A DNA stretch of 64,000 nucleotides from Clostridiales bacterium (GTDB taxonomy: Bacteria > Bacillota > Clostridia > Saccharofermentanales > Saccharofermentanaceae), in contig JAFZKB010000025.1 of assembly GCA_017551865.1 (NCBI GenBank), positions 1 through 64,000 of the forward strand. The letters run 5' to 3'. Under the pieces are notes generated by a model that was not told the DNA's origin, ran no database searches, and saw only the letters and a program-made list of their open reading frames with translations. Of this stretch, positions 7,765 to 16,646 are shown piece after piece (within the stretch, counting starts at the first letter, position 1; each line of letters starts with the position of its first letter). A program made the position numbers and the translations under genes.

Positions 7765-8277
7765 TGTTAACACACTCCTTGATTGAATTTTTCACTTGTT
7801 GGATTTCGTTTGCTGCAGCAATTTCAGTATAGCAGGGAGGCATTTGCGGCAAGGTCAAAATCAAACCGAAAAGCATAACAATCGTACGATTATCAAAAAG
7901 CATTTTTCGCGATTTCCGGAAGGAAAAAAGAGGCGAAAATGCACCTAAAAATATTTATTTCCTATTACGGCGAAAACCAGATTCATTAATTTTCGCTGAC
8001 TGTGGGTGCTTTTTGGAAAATAGTGTGCGGATTCCTAAAAGAAGTGTGTAGAAGAATGGCCGAAAACGTGGTAAAAATATAAACTATCTAAAGATGTCTT
8101 TTTGCGATGGGATCTGCGGTTATTTGAGCTTTGACAGATGCGCCGCCCTCATGCATTTCAGATTCGAAACTTACCGAATAGTCACGTAACTTTTCCCGAA
8201 GGACCTATAATGGAAAGTGGAATTGCACCGGGAAGGATATGGGATCTTGCCGGTGTGTGTTGAGGTGATAGGACATC
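7765..8277. other. Intergenic region between divergent cell-wall genes
   Basis: No gene is seen. On the minus strand a TATACT (plus strand 7826-7831) may be the -10 of the CHAP gene. A TATAAT at about 8206-8211 may serve the deacetylase on the plus strand. The middle is AT-rich with repeated GGCGAAAA/TTTTCGC words but no clear operator. Confidence 0.4.
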
Positions 8278-10014
8278 ATGAAGAAGTATGTGAAATACAC
8301 AGTAGTTATGCTGCTGGTCGTTCTTTTCAGCGGCATTTTAAATACAGGCTGCCTGTTCTCGGGCAAGAAGTTTTCCGCGGACGACGCGATCAAGTACATG
8401 AAGGGAAGATACGGTGAGGAATTCACGTATGTTTCTGACTTCGACGATCATCAGCCGACGTCATCTTCCTACGAGTTATATCTGAAGTGCGATAAATACC
8501 CGGAGCAGAATATCTATGTCAAGGTCATGCGTTCGGGTGAAGACTTCCGCTATGTGGACAGTTTTATCTCGGTAAAGTACGAAAAGCAGACGTTTGATCT
8601 TCTTGATGGCATGGCCAAGGAGGTCTATGGACCGGATTGCCGCGTGATCTATAATTGCGGGAAGAATTCGGAGCTTTCGGAGAATATCGATCCGAACATC
8701 TCGTTTGAGGATTATCTGCAGATCCGTGAGATGGATCTGTCGTGCTGCCTGAAGATCGCGCCGGGTCATCAGATCGAAAACAAGGATCAGGATCTCGATA
8801 AGCTCGAGCAGTCGATCAAGGAAAAGCGCTTCTATGTCCGCTATTCGATCTATTATGCAGCTGATACAGAAACATACGAAAACGACGATAAGAATCCGCC
8901 GATAGATAAGGTCAGAAATCATGCGCTCCTCGGTATCGGCGACGGCTATGAGACACAGATCAAGAGCTGGAGCCAGGAGGTCGACGGACCTCTTCTGGAA
9001 GATGTGAGACCGACCGTTCCGTCGGACGACGACGCACCGGGCGGCGATGTTTCCGATGGAAAAGATCCGTCCGAGGCTTCTTCCGAGGCGACCTCTTCCG
9101 AGAGCACTGAGGCGACGGAAAGCACGACTGAAGCTCCGACAGAGACCACAGCGGCAACGGAGACGACTTCTGCTCCAGAGACGACAGAAGAAACTACGGC
9201 CGCAACAGCGGCTCCAACGAAGTCGGATCTTCCGAAGGAAAGAGACGAAGACTATCTTTCGTACCTTAAGGAACTTCGGAGAAGTATCGTGGCAAATGCT
9301 TCCTATTACGATTCTCTCGATAATGTCATGAAGGAATCCTGGTGCTTCAAGAGAATGGAGGACCATGCCCAGTCCCGTTCCTACGAGTTTTTCAAGATCG
9401 CCGACTATAACGGGGTCTACGTCAATAAGAACGTCTCCGACGACGATAAGGTTATCTACCTGACCTTTGACTGCGGTTATCCGTCCGACAAGACCGTGTC
9501 GATCTTAGACACCCTTGCCAAGCACGGCGCGAAGGCCAGCTTTTTCGTCACGAAGATGTATCTGGAGAAGTGCTCGGATTACGCGGTCCGCATGAAGCAG
9601 GAAGGCCACATGGTATGTAACCACACCGTGACCCACACGGATCTTGTGCCGAAGAGCGTCGAGGAGATCGCCGGCGAGATCTTCGATGTGGCCGAGTATT
9701 TCTACGAGAAGACCGGGTATAAGATGGATCCGTATTTCAGAACGCCGAAGGGCACCTACACGCCGCGTCTCATGACGATCATCTCGGACTGCGGATATAA
9801 GACAGTATTCTGGAGCATCGCGTATAACGACTATGAGCCGAGCGCCCAGCCGGAGCCGGGTTTCGTCACGAATCACTTTGCGACATATCACCATAACGGT
9901 GCGATCGCACTGATGCATAATGACTCGCAGTCGAATGTGAATGAGCTGGATGCCGTTCTGACGCTTCTGGAAAACGAAGGATACCGTTTCGGACTTTTAA
10001 ACGAACTGGATTGA
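8278..10014 (+). CDS. Lipoprotein polysaccharide deacetylase, PdaA-like
   Basis: The 578-residue protein has a lipoprotein signal with lipobox LNTGC (about residue 25), so it should be anchored outside the membrane. Residues 35-235 are an unassigned domain. Residues about 240-320 are a Thr/Glu/Ser-rich linker. The last 190 residues are a NodB-type deacetylase with TFDCGYPSDKT, the zinc motif CNHTVTHTD and FRTPKGTYTPR. The TFDCGY form and the late MHNDS motif are typical of PdaA, which deacetylates N-acetylmuramic acid on the way to delta-lactam. In vegetative clostridia such enzymes can give lysozyme resistance. AGGTG lies rather far (11 bases) before ATG. Confidence 0.85.
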   Translation: MKKYVKYTVVMLLVVLFSGILNTGCLFSGKKFSADDAIKYMKGRYGEEFTYVSDFDDHQPTSSSYELYLKCDKYPEQNIYVKVMRSGEDFRYVDSFISVKYEKQTFDLLDGMAKEVYGPDCRVIYNCGKNSELSENIDPNISFEDYLQIREMDLSCCLKIAPGHQIENKDQDLDKLEQSIKEKRFYVRYSIYYAADTETYENDDKNPPIDKVRNHALLGIGDGYETQIKSWSQEVDGPLLEDVRPTVPSDDDAPGGDVSDGKDPSEASSEATSSESTEATESTTEAPTETTAATETTSAPETTEETTAATAAPTKSDLPKERDEDYLSYLKELRRSIVANASYYDSLDNVMKESWCFKRMEDHAQSRSYEFFKIADYNGVYVNKNVSDDDKVIYLTFDCGYPSDKTVSILDTLAKHGAKASFFVTKMYLEKCSDYAVRMKQEGHMVCNHTVTHTDLVPKSVEEIAGEIFDVAEYFYEKTGYKMDPYFRTPKGTYTPRLMTIISDCGYKTVFWSIAYNDYEPSAQPEPGFVTNHFATYHHNGAIALMHNDSQSNVNELDAVLTLLENEGYRFGLLNELD

Positions 10015-10015
10015 T

Positions 10016-10075
10016 TACCTTTTCTTTCAATCGATGACGCTGCTCGAAATCAATGACGTTACTCGAAATCGATCA
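10016..10075. repeat. 19-base tandem duplication at the ABC gene stop
   Basis: On the minus strand the last codons and stop of the exporter (ATCGATTTCGAGTAACGTC) are followed at once by a near copy, ATTGATTTCGAGCAGCGTC, and then ATCGATT. It looks like a recent slippage duplication past the stop codon. Confidence 0.7.
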
Positions 10076-11816
10076 CACGGTCACAGGCGTCGATCACGGC
10101 TTTCCTGTGCGTGACGATCACGACGGTCTTATCCGTCATGGTGCGAAGGTTGTGAAGAAGTGCTTTCTCCGTCTCTTCGTCAAGGCCGCTGGTCGCTTCA
10201 TCGAGAAGCAGTATCGGGCGGTCGGAGAAGATGGCGCGCGCGATGGCGATGCGCTGCATCTGTCCTTCTGATAGTCCCGTGCCTCTTTCGCCGAGGAGTG
10301 TGTCTTCCTTATCGTCGAGTTCTTCGATAAAAGAATCGGCACAGGCGATCTTCAGTGCGGAGCGGATCCTACTGGTGTCATCCGAAGCTTTTGGATCGGA
10401 AAAAGAGACGATCTCCCGGATCGTGCCGCTCATTAAGTAATTTCCCTGCGGAACATATGCGAAAAGACTTCTGGTTGCGTCTGTGAGCGCTTTTTTCTCC
10501 GTGGATGTCTCGTAATAGGTCTCGCCCTGATCCGGCGTATAAAGGCTCATCAGGAGCTTTAGGACAGTGGACTTGCCGCAGCCGCTGTGTCCGGCAAATG
10601 CGAGGAATTCGCCTTTTCTGATAGAGAGGGAAAAGTCCTTTAAGACCTGCGGCATTTTCTCTTTTCCGGCCGGAGCTTCAGTAACCTTCATGGACAGCTC
10701 TTCAGCCGCGCTCTTTTCTTCCGATGCGGTGGAAGCATCGGAAGAAGCCGCGTCCGCCCCCTCGGCGCCTGTTCTATATGGGGCCGGGTAGGTGAAGCTT
10801 ACGCTTGCAAGACCGATACTTTTCAATTCGGAATAAGAAACCGGGCATTCTTTCCGGGTCTCTTCGGAAGAGCTGCTTTCGATTTCCATCAGGCGCTCGG
10901 CGGAAGCCGTGACCGCGAAGATCTTCGGGATGAGGCCGGTCATGTTGACGATCGGGTTCTGCAGCTGCGTGATGAGCTGGGTCATGGCCATGAGCGAGCC
11001 GTAGGACATAGAGCCCGTGAGGATCCCGTATCCGCCATAGCAGATGCCGAGGATGTACATCCCGTTCATGGTGAGCATGTAGCCGATATTCGCAAATACC
11101 GAGAAGGTGTTCCTTCTCATTCTGGACTTCTTATGGGCATCGAGTTTTCCGGAGGCCTCGGTGAGGGTATCCTCCTCGGCGCCGAATGTCTTGATGATCA
11201 TCAGGCTCTCGATCCTCTCCTGCATGAAGATACGAAGGTGTCCGTCCTTTTCCTGCACGTCCTTATGCATCCGCTTGAGCTTTTTGCGCATCAGGAAGGT
11301 GAGAAGTCCGAGGACGACGGCGGCGGGGAGCATGATGAGTGCGATCCTCGTGTCGAGGAACAGGAGCATCCCGAGGGCGCCGGCCATCTTAACAAACATG
11401 CCGAGGAACGTCGGCAGGATCTCCACGATGCCGTTGGCGATCAGGACCGCGTCATTGGTCAGGCGGTTCAGCCATTCGCCCGAGTGCGTGGCGGACACGC
11501 GCGAGAAATCCCCGTAGAGGATCTTCCGCAGAAGGTGGAACTTAAACTTGTTTTCGAGGATCGATTTCGTGTATTCCGTGAGGCGGCGGTTGATGGCTGA
11601 CATGATGATCCTAAACACTTCGAGAAGCACGAAGAGAAGGATATAGCGGAGAAATACGTCTTTATCGGAAGCGACGGCGCTGTCGACGATGGCTTTGAGA
11701 AGGAGTGCATAGAACACGCCGATCGAGCCCAGCACGATCTGTACCAGGCAAAGAAGCAGGACGAGCGCGCGGCTCCTGCCGGCTATTTTATTGATCCAAC
11801 GTAGCGTCCGGTTCAT
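10059..11816 (-). CDS. ABC exporter (fused permease-ATPase) of the PqqD cluster
   Basis: A 585-residue half-exporter: six membrane segments in residues 1-300, then an ATPase with Walker A GHSGCGKST (about 409-417), signature LSEGQMQRIAIARA and Walker B ILLLDEATSGLD. An unusual 50-residue Ala/Ser/Glu-rich insertion lies at the start of the ATPase domain. There is no C39 peptidase domain, so any substrate would be cleaved by another protein, such as the signal peptidase-like product two genes upstream. Its start overlaps the HPr-kinase-like gene by 29 bases, indicating one operon. It most likely exports the product of this cluster, but the substrate is unknown. Confidence 0.85.
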   Translation of the reverse strand: MNRTLRWINKIAGRSRALVLLLCLVQIVLGSIGVFYALLLKAIVDSAVASDKDVFLRYILLFVLLEVFRIIMSAINRRLTEYTKSILENKFKFHLLRKILYGDFSRVSATHSGEWLNRLTNDAVLIANGIVEILPTFLGMFVKMAGALGMLLFLDTRIALIMLPAAVVLGLLTFLMRKKLKRMHKDVQEKDGHLRIFMQERIESLMIIKTFGAEEDTLTEASGKLDAHKKSRMRRNTFSVFANIGYMLTMNGMYILGICYGGYGILTGSMSYGSLMAMTQLITQLQNPIVNMTGLIPKIFAVTASAERLMEIESSSSEETRKECPVSYSELKSIGLASVSFTYPAPYRTGAEGADAASSDASTASEEKSAAEELSMKVTEAPAGKEKMPQVLKDFSLSIRKGEFLAFAGHSGCGKSTVLKLLMSLYTPDQGETYYETSTEKKALTDATRSLFAYVPQGNYLMSGTIREIVSFSDPKASDDTSRIRSALKIACADSFIEELDDKEDTLLGERGTGLSEGQMQRIAIARAIFSDRPILLLDEATSGLDEETEKALLHNLRTMTDKTVVIVTHRKAVIDACDRVIDFE

Positions 11817-12516
11817 TGATCCCCTCGTAAGCGGTCTTCGCCGCCTCTATCTTCATATTACACTTCAAATCGTATAGTCTCACGTGGGATAGCATCCCGT
11901 CAAGAAGCGTCAGCGTCTTTTGAAGAACGATCGGGTCCTTTGAACGGTATGTCTGCGCGAAAAGAACCGGATATGCCGCTTTTTCGGTGATCTTTTCGAT
12001 GTGATTCTCTTTTCCCCGCGACAGCAGGCAGATGGCCGTAAGCGGCACGCAGATATTACTGCCGCGTCTGTGTTTTCCGTTATAGGGAGTGCCGTAGATG
12101 AATACCCCGTCCTTTTCGACGCGGATCAGGGGCTTGTCGTCGTTGACCATGACGGCGCGGTCGGAAAAAAGATCGCACCAGAGCTTGGCGTGGGTGGATT
12201 TTCCAATGCCGCTTTTTGCGGTGAAGAGATATCCTTTTCCATCGACAGCTACGCAGGATCCGTGGAAGAGAAAGGTGTTAAAGGAAGGCGCCAGTTCGGC
12301 GATCTTCCTATACACGGCGAGTTCTTCGAGATATCCGTCCGGGAAGGTCTTATCTGCCGCCGAAAGTGCCCGCTCATATTCGATATCTTCGGGCGTGACG
12401 CGAAGGGTAAACTCGGGCGGTTCATCCGTCCGGTAGTCCCGGCAGTACTTATGGACATCGGGGTAGATCGATTCGACGGAGAAAACGTGGCCGGCGATCT
12501 TGTAGGACTCAATCAT
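11788..12516 (-). CDS. HPr kinase-like P-loop protein
   Basis: The 242-residue protein contains HGSCVAVDGKGYLF, then a Walker A of the form AKSGIGKST (about 100-108), then NDDKPLIRV and YGTPYNGKHRRGSN. These follow the order of motifs in HPr kinase C-terminal domains. True HprK is longer and has a separate N-terminal domain. The short form is known from RiPP clusters, for instance lasso-peptide loci where a homologue phosphorylates the precursor. It sits between the signal peptidase-like gene (4-base overlap) and the exporter. I infer a peptide- or protein-directed kinase; the substrate is not known. Confidence 0.75.
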   Translation of the reverse strand: MIESYKIAGHVFSVESIYPDVHKYCRDYRTDEPPEFTLRVTPEDIEYERALSAADKTFPDGYLEELAVYRKIAELAPSFNTFLFHGSCVAVDGKGYLFTAKSGIGKSTHAKLWCDLFSDRAVMVNDDKPLIRVEKDGVFIYGTPYNGKHRRGSNICVPLTAICLLSRGKENHIEKITEKAAYPVLFAQTYRSKDPIVLQKTLTLLDGMLSHVRLYDLKCNMKIEAAKTAYEGINEPDATLDQ

Positions 12517-12983
12517 GGCGTTTCCCTCCGGATGGATCTTTTCAAAAAGCGGAAGATCCGGCGTGCAGCCGAACGTGCGCGCATGAAGAGGTAGCGCACG
12601 GGGAAGAGGTAGTGCCAGATCCTCGAATAGAGTTTATAAGAAAAGGAAGACACTAAGATGGTCTTGCCTCCCGATCGGATGACTCCGGTCAGGACGCCGA
12701 CGATCTCGTCTTCCCGTACGTTTTGCTCGCAGGCGATGCGGTTATCGCCGCGAAGGGTATAAAGGCCGTCCCTGACCTTGATGATGCGGTGAAGGACGTA
12801 TTTTCCGTGAAACGGTTCCGGCTTATAAAGCGGAACGTCGTATTTTTTCAGGGGAAAGGAGGGGCGCTCTAAGATAAGCATGTCCTTGCCCTCCCGGATC
12901 AGGGGGAGCATGCTGGTCCCGCGGTTCGTGTAGATCAGCTTTCCTTTTTCACTGATTTCTGCTTCGATAGAGGAATTACTCAT
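12513..12983 (-). CDS. S24/S26 signal peptidase-like protein, ER-type triad
   Basis: In this 156-residue protein the motifs GTSMLP (Ser24), YVLHRI (His65) and LRGDN (Asp80) match the Ser-His-Asp arrangement of ER-type or SipW-like signal peptidases rather than the Ser-Lys pair of standard bacterial enzymes. There is no N-terminal membrane segment; a hydrophobic and then very basic stretch lies at the C-terminus (about 110-156). It overlaps the PqqD gene by 8 bases and the kinase-like gene by 4. Proteins of this kind recur in PqqD clusters. I infer that it processes the cluster's peptide or surface protein. Confidence 0.75.
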   Translation of the reverse strand: MSNSSIEAEISEKGKLIYTNRGTSMLPLIREGKDMLILERPSFPLKKYDVPLYKPEPFHGKYVLHRIIKVRDGLYTLRGDNRIACEQNVREDEIVGVLTGVIRSGGKTILVSSFSYKLYSRIWHYLFPVRYLFMRARSAARRIFRFLKRSIRRETP

Positions 12984-13239
12984 CTATGGCACCGATCTCT
13001 GTAAGTTTTGAAATCGTAGTCTGAACGTCCGAACGGGCCAGGTCCTCAGGGGCTCCGATGGAGATCAGATCCTGGACCATCTCTTCTTCCGAAGCACCCT
13101 TTTCCAGTCCTTTGAGGATCAGATAGAAGGTGCGGTTTCCGCGTACGACGCCCGAGAAGCTCGCGGTCGATACGGGGATCAGAAGGTACTCGTTCTTATC
13201 TTCCTGTGCGTGGATCAGGAATTTCGATGACAGTTTCAA
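12976..13239 (-). CDS. PqqD-family (RRE) protein
   Basis: The 87-residue protein has the size and pattern of PqqD: an N-terminal part with two short strands (FLIHAQEDKNEYLLIPV) followed by helices with IGAPEDLARSDVQTTISKLTEIGAI. PqqD domains are RiPP recognition elements that bind leader peptides and present them to modifying enzymes. Here it is a free-standing protein in the middle of the operon, 12 bases after the low-complexity protein gene. It points to peptide maturation, with the 39-residue product upstream as the likely ligand. Confidence 0.75.
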   Translation of the reverse strand: MKLSSKFLIHAQEDKNEYLLIPVSTASFSGVVRGNRTFYLILKGLEKGASEEEMVQDLISIGAPEDLARSDVQTTISKLTEIGAIDE

Positions 13240-13251
13240 TGGCTTTCCTCC

Positions 13252-13992
13252 TTAGAGATCTTCGATCGGAACGAAGGGCAGTTCGACCACGCCATCGTCA
13301 TCACGCTTGGTCGGCTTTTCTGTCGGCTTCTCTGTTGGCTTTTCAGACGGCTCCGTCGGCTTAGGCGTTGGTGTTGGCGTGTCGCCCGGTGCTCTGGTCG
13401 GTTCCGGAGCCGGGGTCGGTGTGGGCGTCGGTGTCGGTTCTTTTACAAGTTCGCCATCGCCTGTCGATGTCTCCACCGGCTTATCCGGCTTCTTCGTCGG
13501 TTCCGGAGTTGGTGTCGGAGTGGCTGTCGGGTCTTTTTCCGTCTCGGAAGTGGACGGGTCCGTCGGCTTCGGGGCAGGGGTCGGCGTCGGGGTGTTTCCC
13601 GTTACCGGATCCTTCGTGGTTTCAGCAGGTTCAGAAGAGGTTCCGGAAGTATCGGAAGACCTGGAAGATCCGGATGTGGAAGAAGACGTATCTTTATTCT
13701 TCGTGGTGCCGTCGGAGCTTTCGCCGGGAGTCTCAGAAGAGCCTGACGAAGAGGCAGGATCCGAAGGATCTTTTTCCGTATCGGAAAGATCCGCTGATCC
13801 TTCTTTGGTGCCTTCGGAGGAAGAGTCCGAGGTCCCGGAAGAGTTCGAGGTATCGGACGAGGCCGCGGAACTGTCCGAAGAGGCAGGATCCTTGGAAGAA
13901 CTGCATCCGCGGAGAATAAGGAACAGCGAAACGCCCAGTATGATCGCGGCTATCGCCACGGCGATAATGATGTTACGTCTTTTCTTGCTCAT
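13252..13992 (-). CDS. Membrane-anchored Ser/Thr/Pro-rich low-complexity protein
   Basis: The 246-residue protein has a basic start and one membrane segment (about 7-29) ending in RGCSSS, which is a poor lipobox because of the Arg. About 190 residues of Ser/Asp/Thr-rich and then PTPTP/KPTE-type repeats follow, ending in a short hydrophobic and acidic tail (VVELPFVPIEDL). It should be an extended extracytoplasmic stalk. It lies two bases after the 39-residue peptide gene and 12 bases before the PqqD gene, so it belongs to the same operon. It could be a substrate or cell-surface carrier. No catalytic feature is seen. Confidence 0.75.
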   Translation of the reverse strand: MSKKRRNIIIAVAIAAIILGVSLFLILRGCSSSKDPASSDSSAASSDTSNSSGTSDSSSEGTKEGSADLSDTEKDPSDPASSSGSSETPGESSDGTTKNKDTSSSTSGSSRSSDTSGTSSEPAETTKDPVTGNTPTPTPAPKPTDPSTSETEKDPTATPTPTPEPTKKPDKPVETSTGDGELVKEPTPTPTPTPAPEPTRAPGDTPTPTPKPTEPSEKPTEKPTEKPTKRDDDGVVELPFVPIEDL

Positions 13993-13994
13993 CT

Positions 13995-14114
13995 TTATGT
14001 TGTTATCTCTCCATCAAAGTCGTCTTCACTTGTGAGGATCACGTCCTCACTATCAAAGTATATCACTTCAATCTTCAATGGTTCATATATATTATTATTT
14101 TCTTTATTATCCAT
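13995..14114 (-). CDS. 39-residue peptide, candidate RiPP-like precursor
   Basis: This short ORF follows GGAAGG and ends two bases before the next gene. The product is very acidic, with a core reading YEPLKIEVIYF...EDVILTS and then an Asp/Glu/Gly-containing tail ending EITT. Small clostridial peptides of the form YE.P.IEVI.F..EDVI.TS occur widely as unannotated ORFs, as far as I recall. Lying in an operon with a PqqD/RRE protein, a signal peptidase-like protein, a kinase-like protein and an ABC exporter, it is the natural candidate for the modified substrate. Expression and modification are inference. Confidence 0.65.
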   Translation of the reverse strand: MDNKENNNIYEPLKIEVIYFDSEDVILTSEDDFDGEITT

Positions 14115-14156
14115 ATCTTTATTATCCTTCCTTTCGATTTCGTGGCCGATACCTTA

Positions 14157-16151
14157 TCAGATATTCGAAGCGAACCGGAAATATGCTTTTGCCAGATTCT
14201 TCATGTTCCTGGAAGTCGTTTGACTGTACATAACAGACTGCAGGTACACCTTGATCGAATACCAGAGGGGATATTCTATCGTGCCGATACGGATCGAGAA
14301 AGCATCCGCATATGTTGCTGCAGGGAAGCCGTTACCGTTCGGACCATCCACAATATAAATATAATTGCCGCCAGACTTTTTCGGAGTGATTTCGGTCCAT
14401 GAGCTCTGGCCGTCGTACTGGACAGCGAAATCCACGGCCTCGGAAAAGTAGAACTTGATCTTGTTGGTGGTAAGGAATACGACAGACGTACCGATATAGA
14501 GATCTTTGTGCTCCGGATTCAGGAATCCGACGAAATAGCCCTCGGAAAGATTGGAAGACGGGCCATTCTCCGACCATACCACCGGATATGCGGAGGTGCC
14601 GCTGGGCAGTATGCCTGTGTTGATCTCGAACTGCTTCTGTGCGTAGAGTCCGTAGATCAGAAGGTTCTGGAGGATCGTCTTATCTTCAGAAGAAGTAGTC
14701 GTTTTTCCGAGAAGACTATTGGCATAGGCATTGATCGTGGTGGTGTACGTTGTAGGCAGTTCTTCGCCGTCGTAGGTGAGAGTGAATGTAATATCCGATG
14801 TCATACATGCAGATTCGACAGGCACGTCGATCTTATATCCGAGATCCGGATCGAGGGTCATATCGGAAGATTCAAAGCTGAAAGTTTTTGTCTCTGTCTT
14901 GTTCTTTCCGTTCTTTTCGACAGTATAGGAGTAGCTGGCAGAAACCGAAAGCTTCGATACATCCTTATCCTCAGGAACGGTGATGTATGCATGGAGGGCG
15001 ATATCGCCGCCGAGACTGACGTTATAGCCGGAAATGCCGAGAGTCTTTTCTTCTTGCTGGGAATCGTCGTGGAAAATGAGTTCTCCATCGGCATTGGTGA
15101 CGAAGGAGAAGTTCGCTCTTTCGCAGGTAAAACTTCCTGCTGTACCATTTCCGCTCAGTCCGGAGGTCAGCGTTTCAGCATCGTCATCCAAGCCGGAGAC
15201 GATCGTTGTATCGGCTCTATCCAGATAAATGTTCGCGCCACTTCCCAGGTCTCCGCTGATCGTGATCACCGTGCCCGGAGAGGTAAGATAGAGGTTATTC
15301 CTCGGGCTTTCCGAAGAAAAACCGCAGGTGTTGTCGTAGATAGCAACATTTCCACTGATTTGTACGGCAGGAGAATAGATCACGCAGATTCCACCGCCGC
15401 TGGCAGATGAGTTCATCAGGGGGCTATATGGATCCAGAGGATACGAATGTGCACAGGAATTCTCGTAGATCGATGCATTGCCGGAAAGCTTAAGTGTCGC
15501 AGGTCCCATAGCAGCGCTGACGCATATTCCGCCTCCTGCACTAGTTGCGCTGTTGAGCTGGAGTTCACCGCCGGACATGTTGAAGGTTGCGCCGGATTCG
15601 ACATATACCGCGCCGCCGGCTTCTGCAGAACATCCTTTGATGCTGCCGCCGGACATATTAAAGGTGCCTTTGCAATACACTGCACCGCCAAATCCGGCCG
15701 CGCTATAGATATTGGGCGAAGAGGCGGAGACTTTTCCGGTGAGAAGACTTCCGTTTTCGAGATTCAGCGTTCCGCCGGACTCGACCAGGAAGATACCGCC
15801 GTTTGTGCCAGCGGGAATACTGTTGTTGCCGATAAAGCATCCGGCCTGCTGAGCGGATGTATCCGTGACGGTCAGCGTTCCTTTGATCGTATAGAAACGG
15901 GAAGAATCGCTCATGTGGAGCGTATTTCCGTTTAAGTCGATCACGACGTTCTCTCCGGATTCGATCACCGCTTCCTGGGTGACTTCGATAGAAGCTCCCA
16001 GTACATAGGTGCCGGATGTAGTCGGAAGCTCATCACCTGCGACCAGTGTGGCATCGGCACGCGATCTGGCTCCGGGCATAATGGTGACAACGCCCAGAAG
16101 CATTGTTAAGGCGCAGGCCATGGACAGTTTTTTCTTCAATGCATTTTTCAT
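14157..16151 (-). CDS. Secreted beta-helix surface protein
   Basis: The 664-residue product has a signal peptide (about 1-33). Residues about 35-330 carry repeated motifs such as GGAVY..GTFNMSGG and SGNASIYEN, characteristic of right-handed beta-helix (pectate lyase-like or autotransporter-like) proteins. The rest contains strand-rich domains without catalytic motifs I recognise, and there is no cell-wall sorting signal. The stop is 42 bases before the 39-residue peptide ORF with no terminator between, so it may be the first gene of the PqqD operon and perhaps the protein that the system serves. GTGGGGG lies before ATG. Confidence 0.75.
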   Translation of the reverse strand: MKNALKKKLSMACALTMLLGVVTIMPGARSRADATLVAGDELPTTSGTYVLGASIEVTQEAVIESGENVVIDLNGNTLHMSDSSRFYTIKGTLTVTDTSAQQAGCFIGNNSIPAGTNGGIFLVESGGTLNLENGSLLTGKVSASSPNIYSAAGFGGAVYCKGTFNMSGGSIKGCSAEAGGAVYVESGATFNMSGGELQLNSATSAGGGICVSAAMGPATLKLSGNASIYENSCAHSYPLDPYSPLMNSSASGGGICVIYSPAVQISGNVAIYDNTCGFSSESPRNNLYLTSPGTVITISGDLGSGANIYLDRADTTIVSGLDDDAETLTSGLSGNGTAGSFTCERANFSFVTNADGELIFHDDSQQEEKTLGISGYNVSLGGDIALHAYITVPEDKDVSKLSVSASYSYTVEKNGKNKTETKTFSFESSDMTLDPDLGYKIDVPVESACMTSDITFTLTYDGEELPTTYTTTINAYANSLLGKTTTSSEDKTILQNLLIYGLYAQKQFEINTGILPSGTSAYPVVWSENGPSSNLSEGYFVGFLNPEHKDLYIGTSVVFLTTNKIKFYFSEAVDFAVQYDGQSSWTEITPKKSGGNYIYIVDGPNGNGFPAATYADAFSIRIGTIEYPLWYSIKVYLQSVMYSQTTSRNMKNLAKAYFRFASNI

Positions 16152-16538
16152 ACTATTTCCCCCACATTATTAAAAACACGAGACAAGACGGGACCACCCC
16201 GTTTACTCCATATCTTAAACTCCTATAGGTATATAATTGGTAACTCATTGATTACTGATTCGTGACGATTCGAAGAAAAATACGCCTTCCGGAAGAAATA
16301 TTCCGGGAATGCCGTTTCTCTGTGATCCCCCCCAAAAAAAACATAAGACACTTTTTCTGAAATCTTTCCTGAAATAACGCTTATATCATATAGCGGGGCG
16401 AAAAGTGCTGCGCTATAATAATCTTGCCGGAAGCGGATCCGCCATGGTGATGTGGTGAAAACGCCCCGGAAAACAGACATTTTTCAGCCCGCAGGGCGGA
16501 GAAACGGGACATGGTTTTTCGAAAATGGACCAGGAGGC

Positions 16539-16567
16539 TTGACCGTCTGTATTACATGTGATATCCT
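16539..16567 (+). promoter_or_regulatory. Promoter of rpsF-ssb-rpsR
   Basis: TTGACC at 16539-16544 and TATCCT at 16562-16567 are separated by 17 bases, about 110 bases before rpsF. Confidence 0.65.
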
Positions 16568-16621
16568 ATCACGTGCTGCGAAGGATGCAGATACATATAT
16601 ATAGTGTGTAAGAATTATCCT

Positions 16622-16646
16622 CGCTCTCATCGATAGGGTATGAGAG
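16622..16646 (+). promoter_or_regulatory. Leader hairpin before rpsF
   Basis: GCTCTCAT and ATGAGAGC pair around a nine-base loop, followed directly by CCG and then the ribosome binding site. Autogenous control by the S6:S18 complex through an rpsF leader RNA is known in bacteria. This stem could be that site, but I did not match the full consensus. Confidence 0.4.

Noticed and set aside
8476..9366. 296-residue minus-strand ORF opposite the deacetylase
   Set aside because: It is the antisense shadow of a clear lipoprotein deacetylase gene and has Arg/Leu-rich composition typical of such shadows.
13307..14035. Long plus-strand ORF rich in Val, Gly and Ser opposite the low-complexity gene
   Set aside because: It mirrors the Ser/Thr/Pro repeats of the minus-strand gene, which has the right start, operon position and membrane segment.
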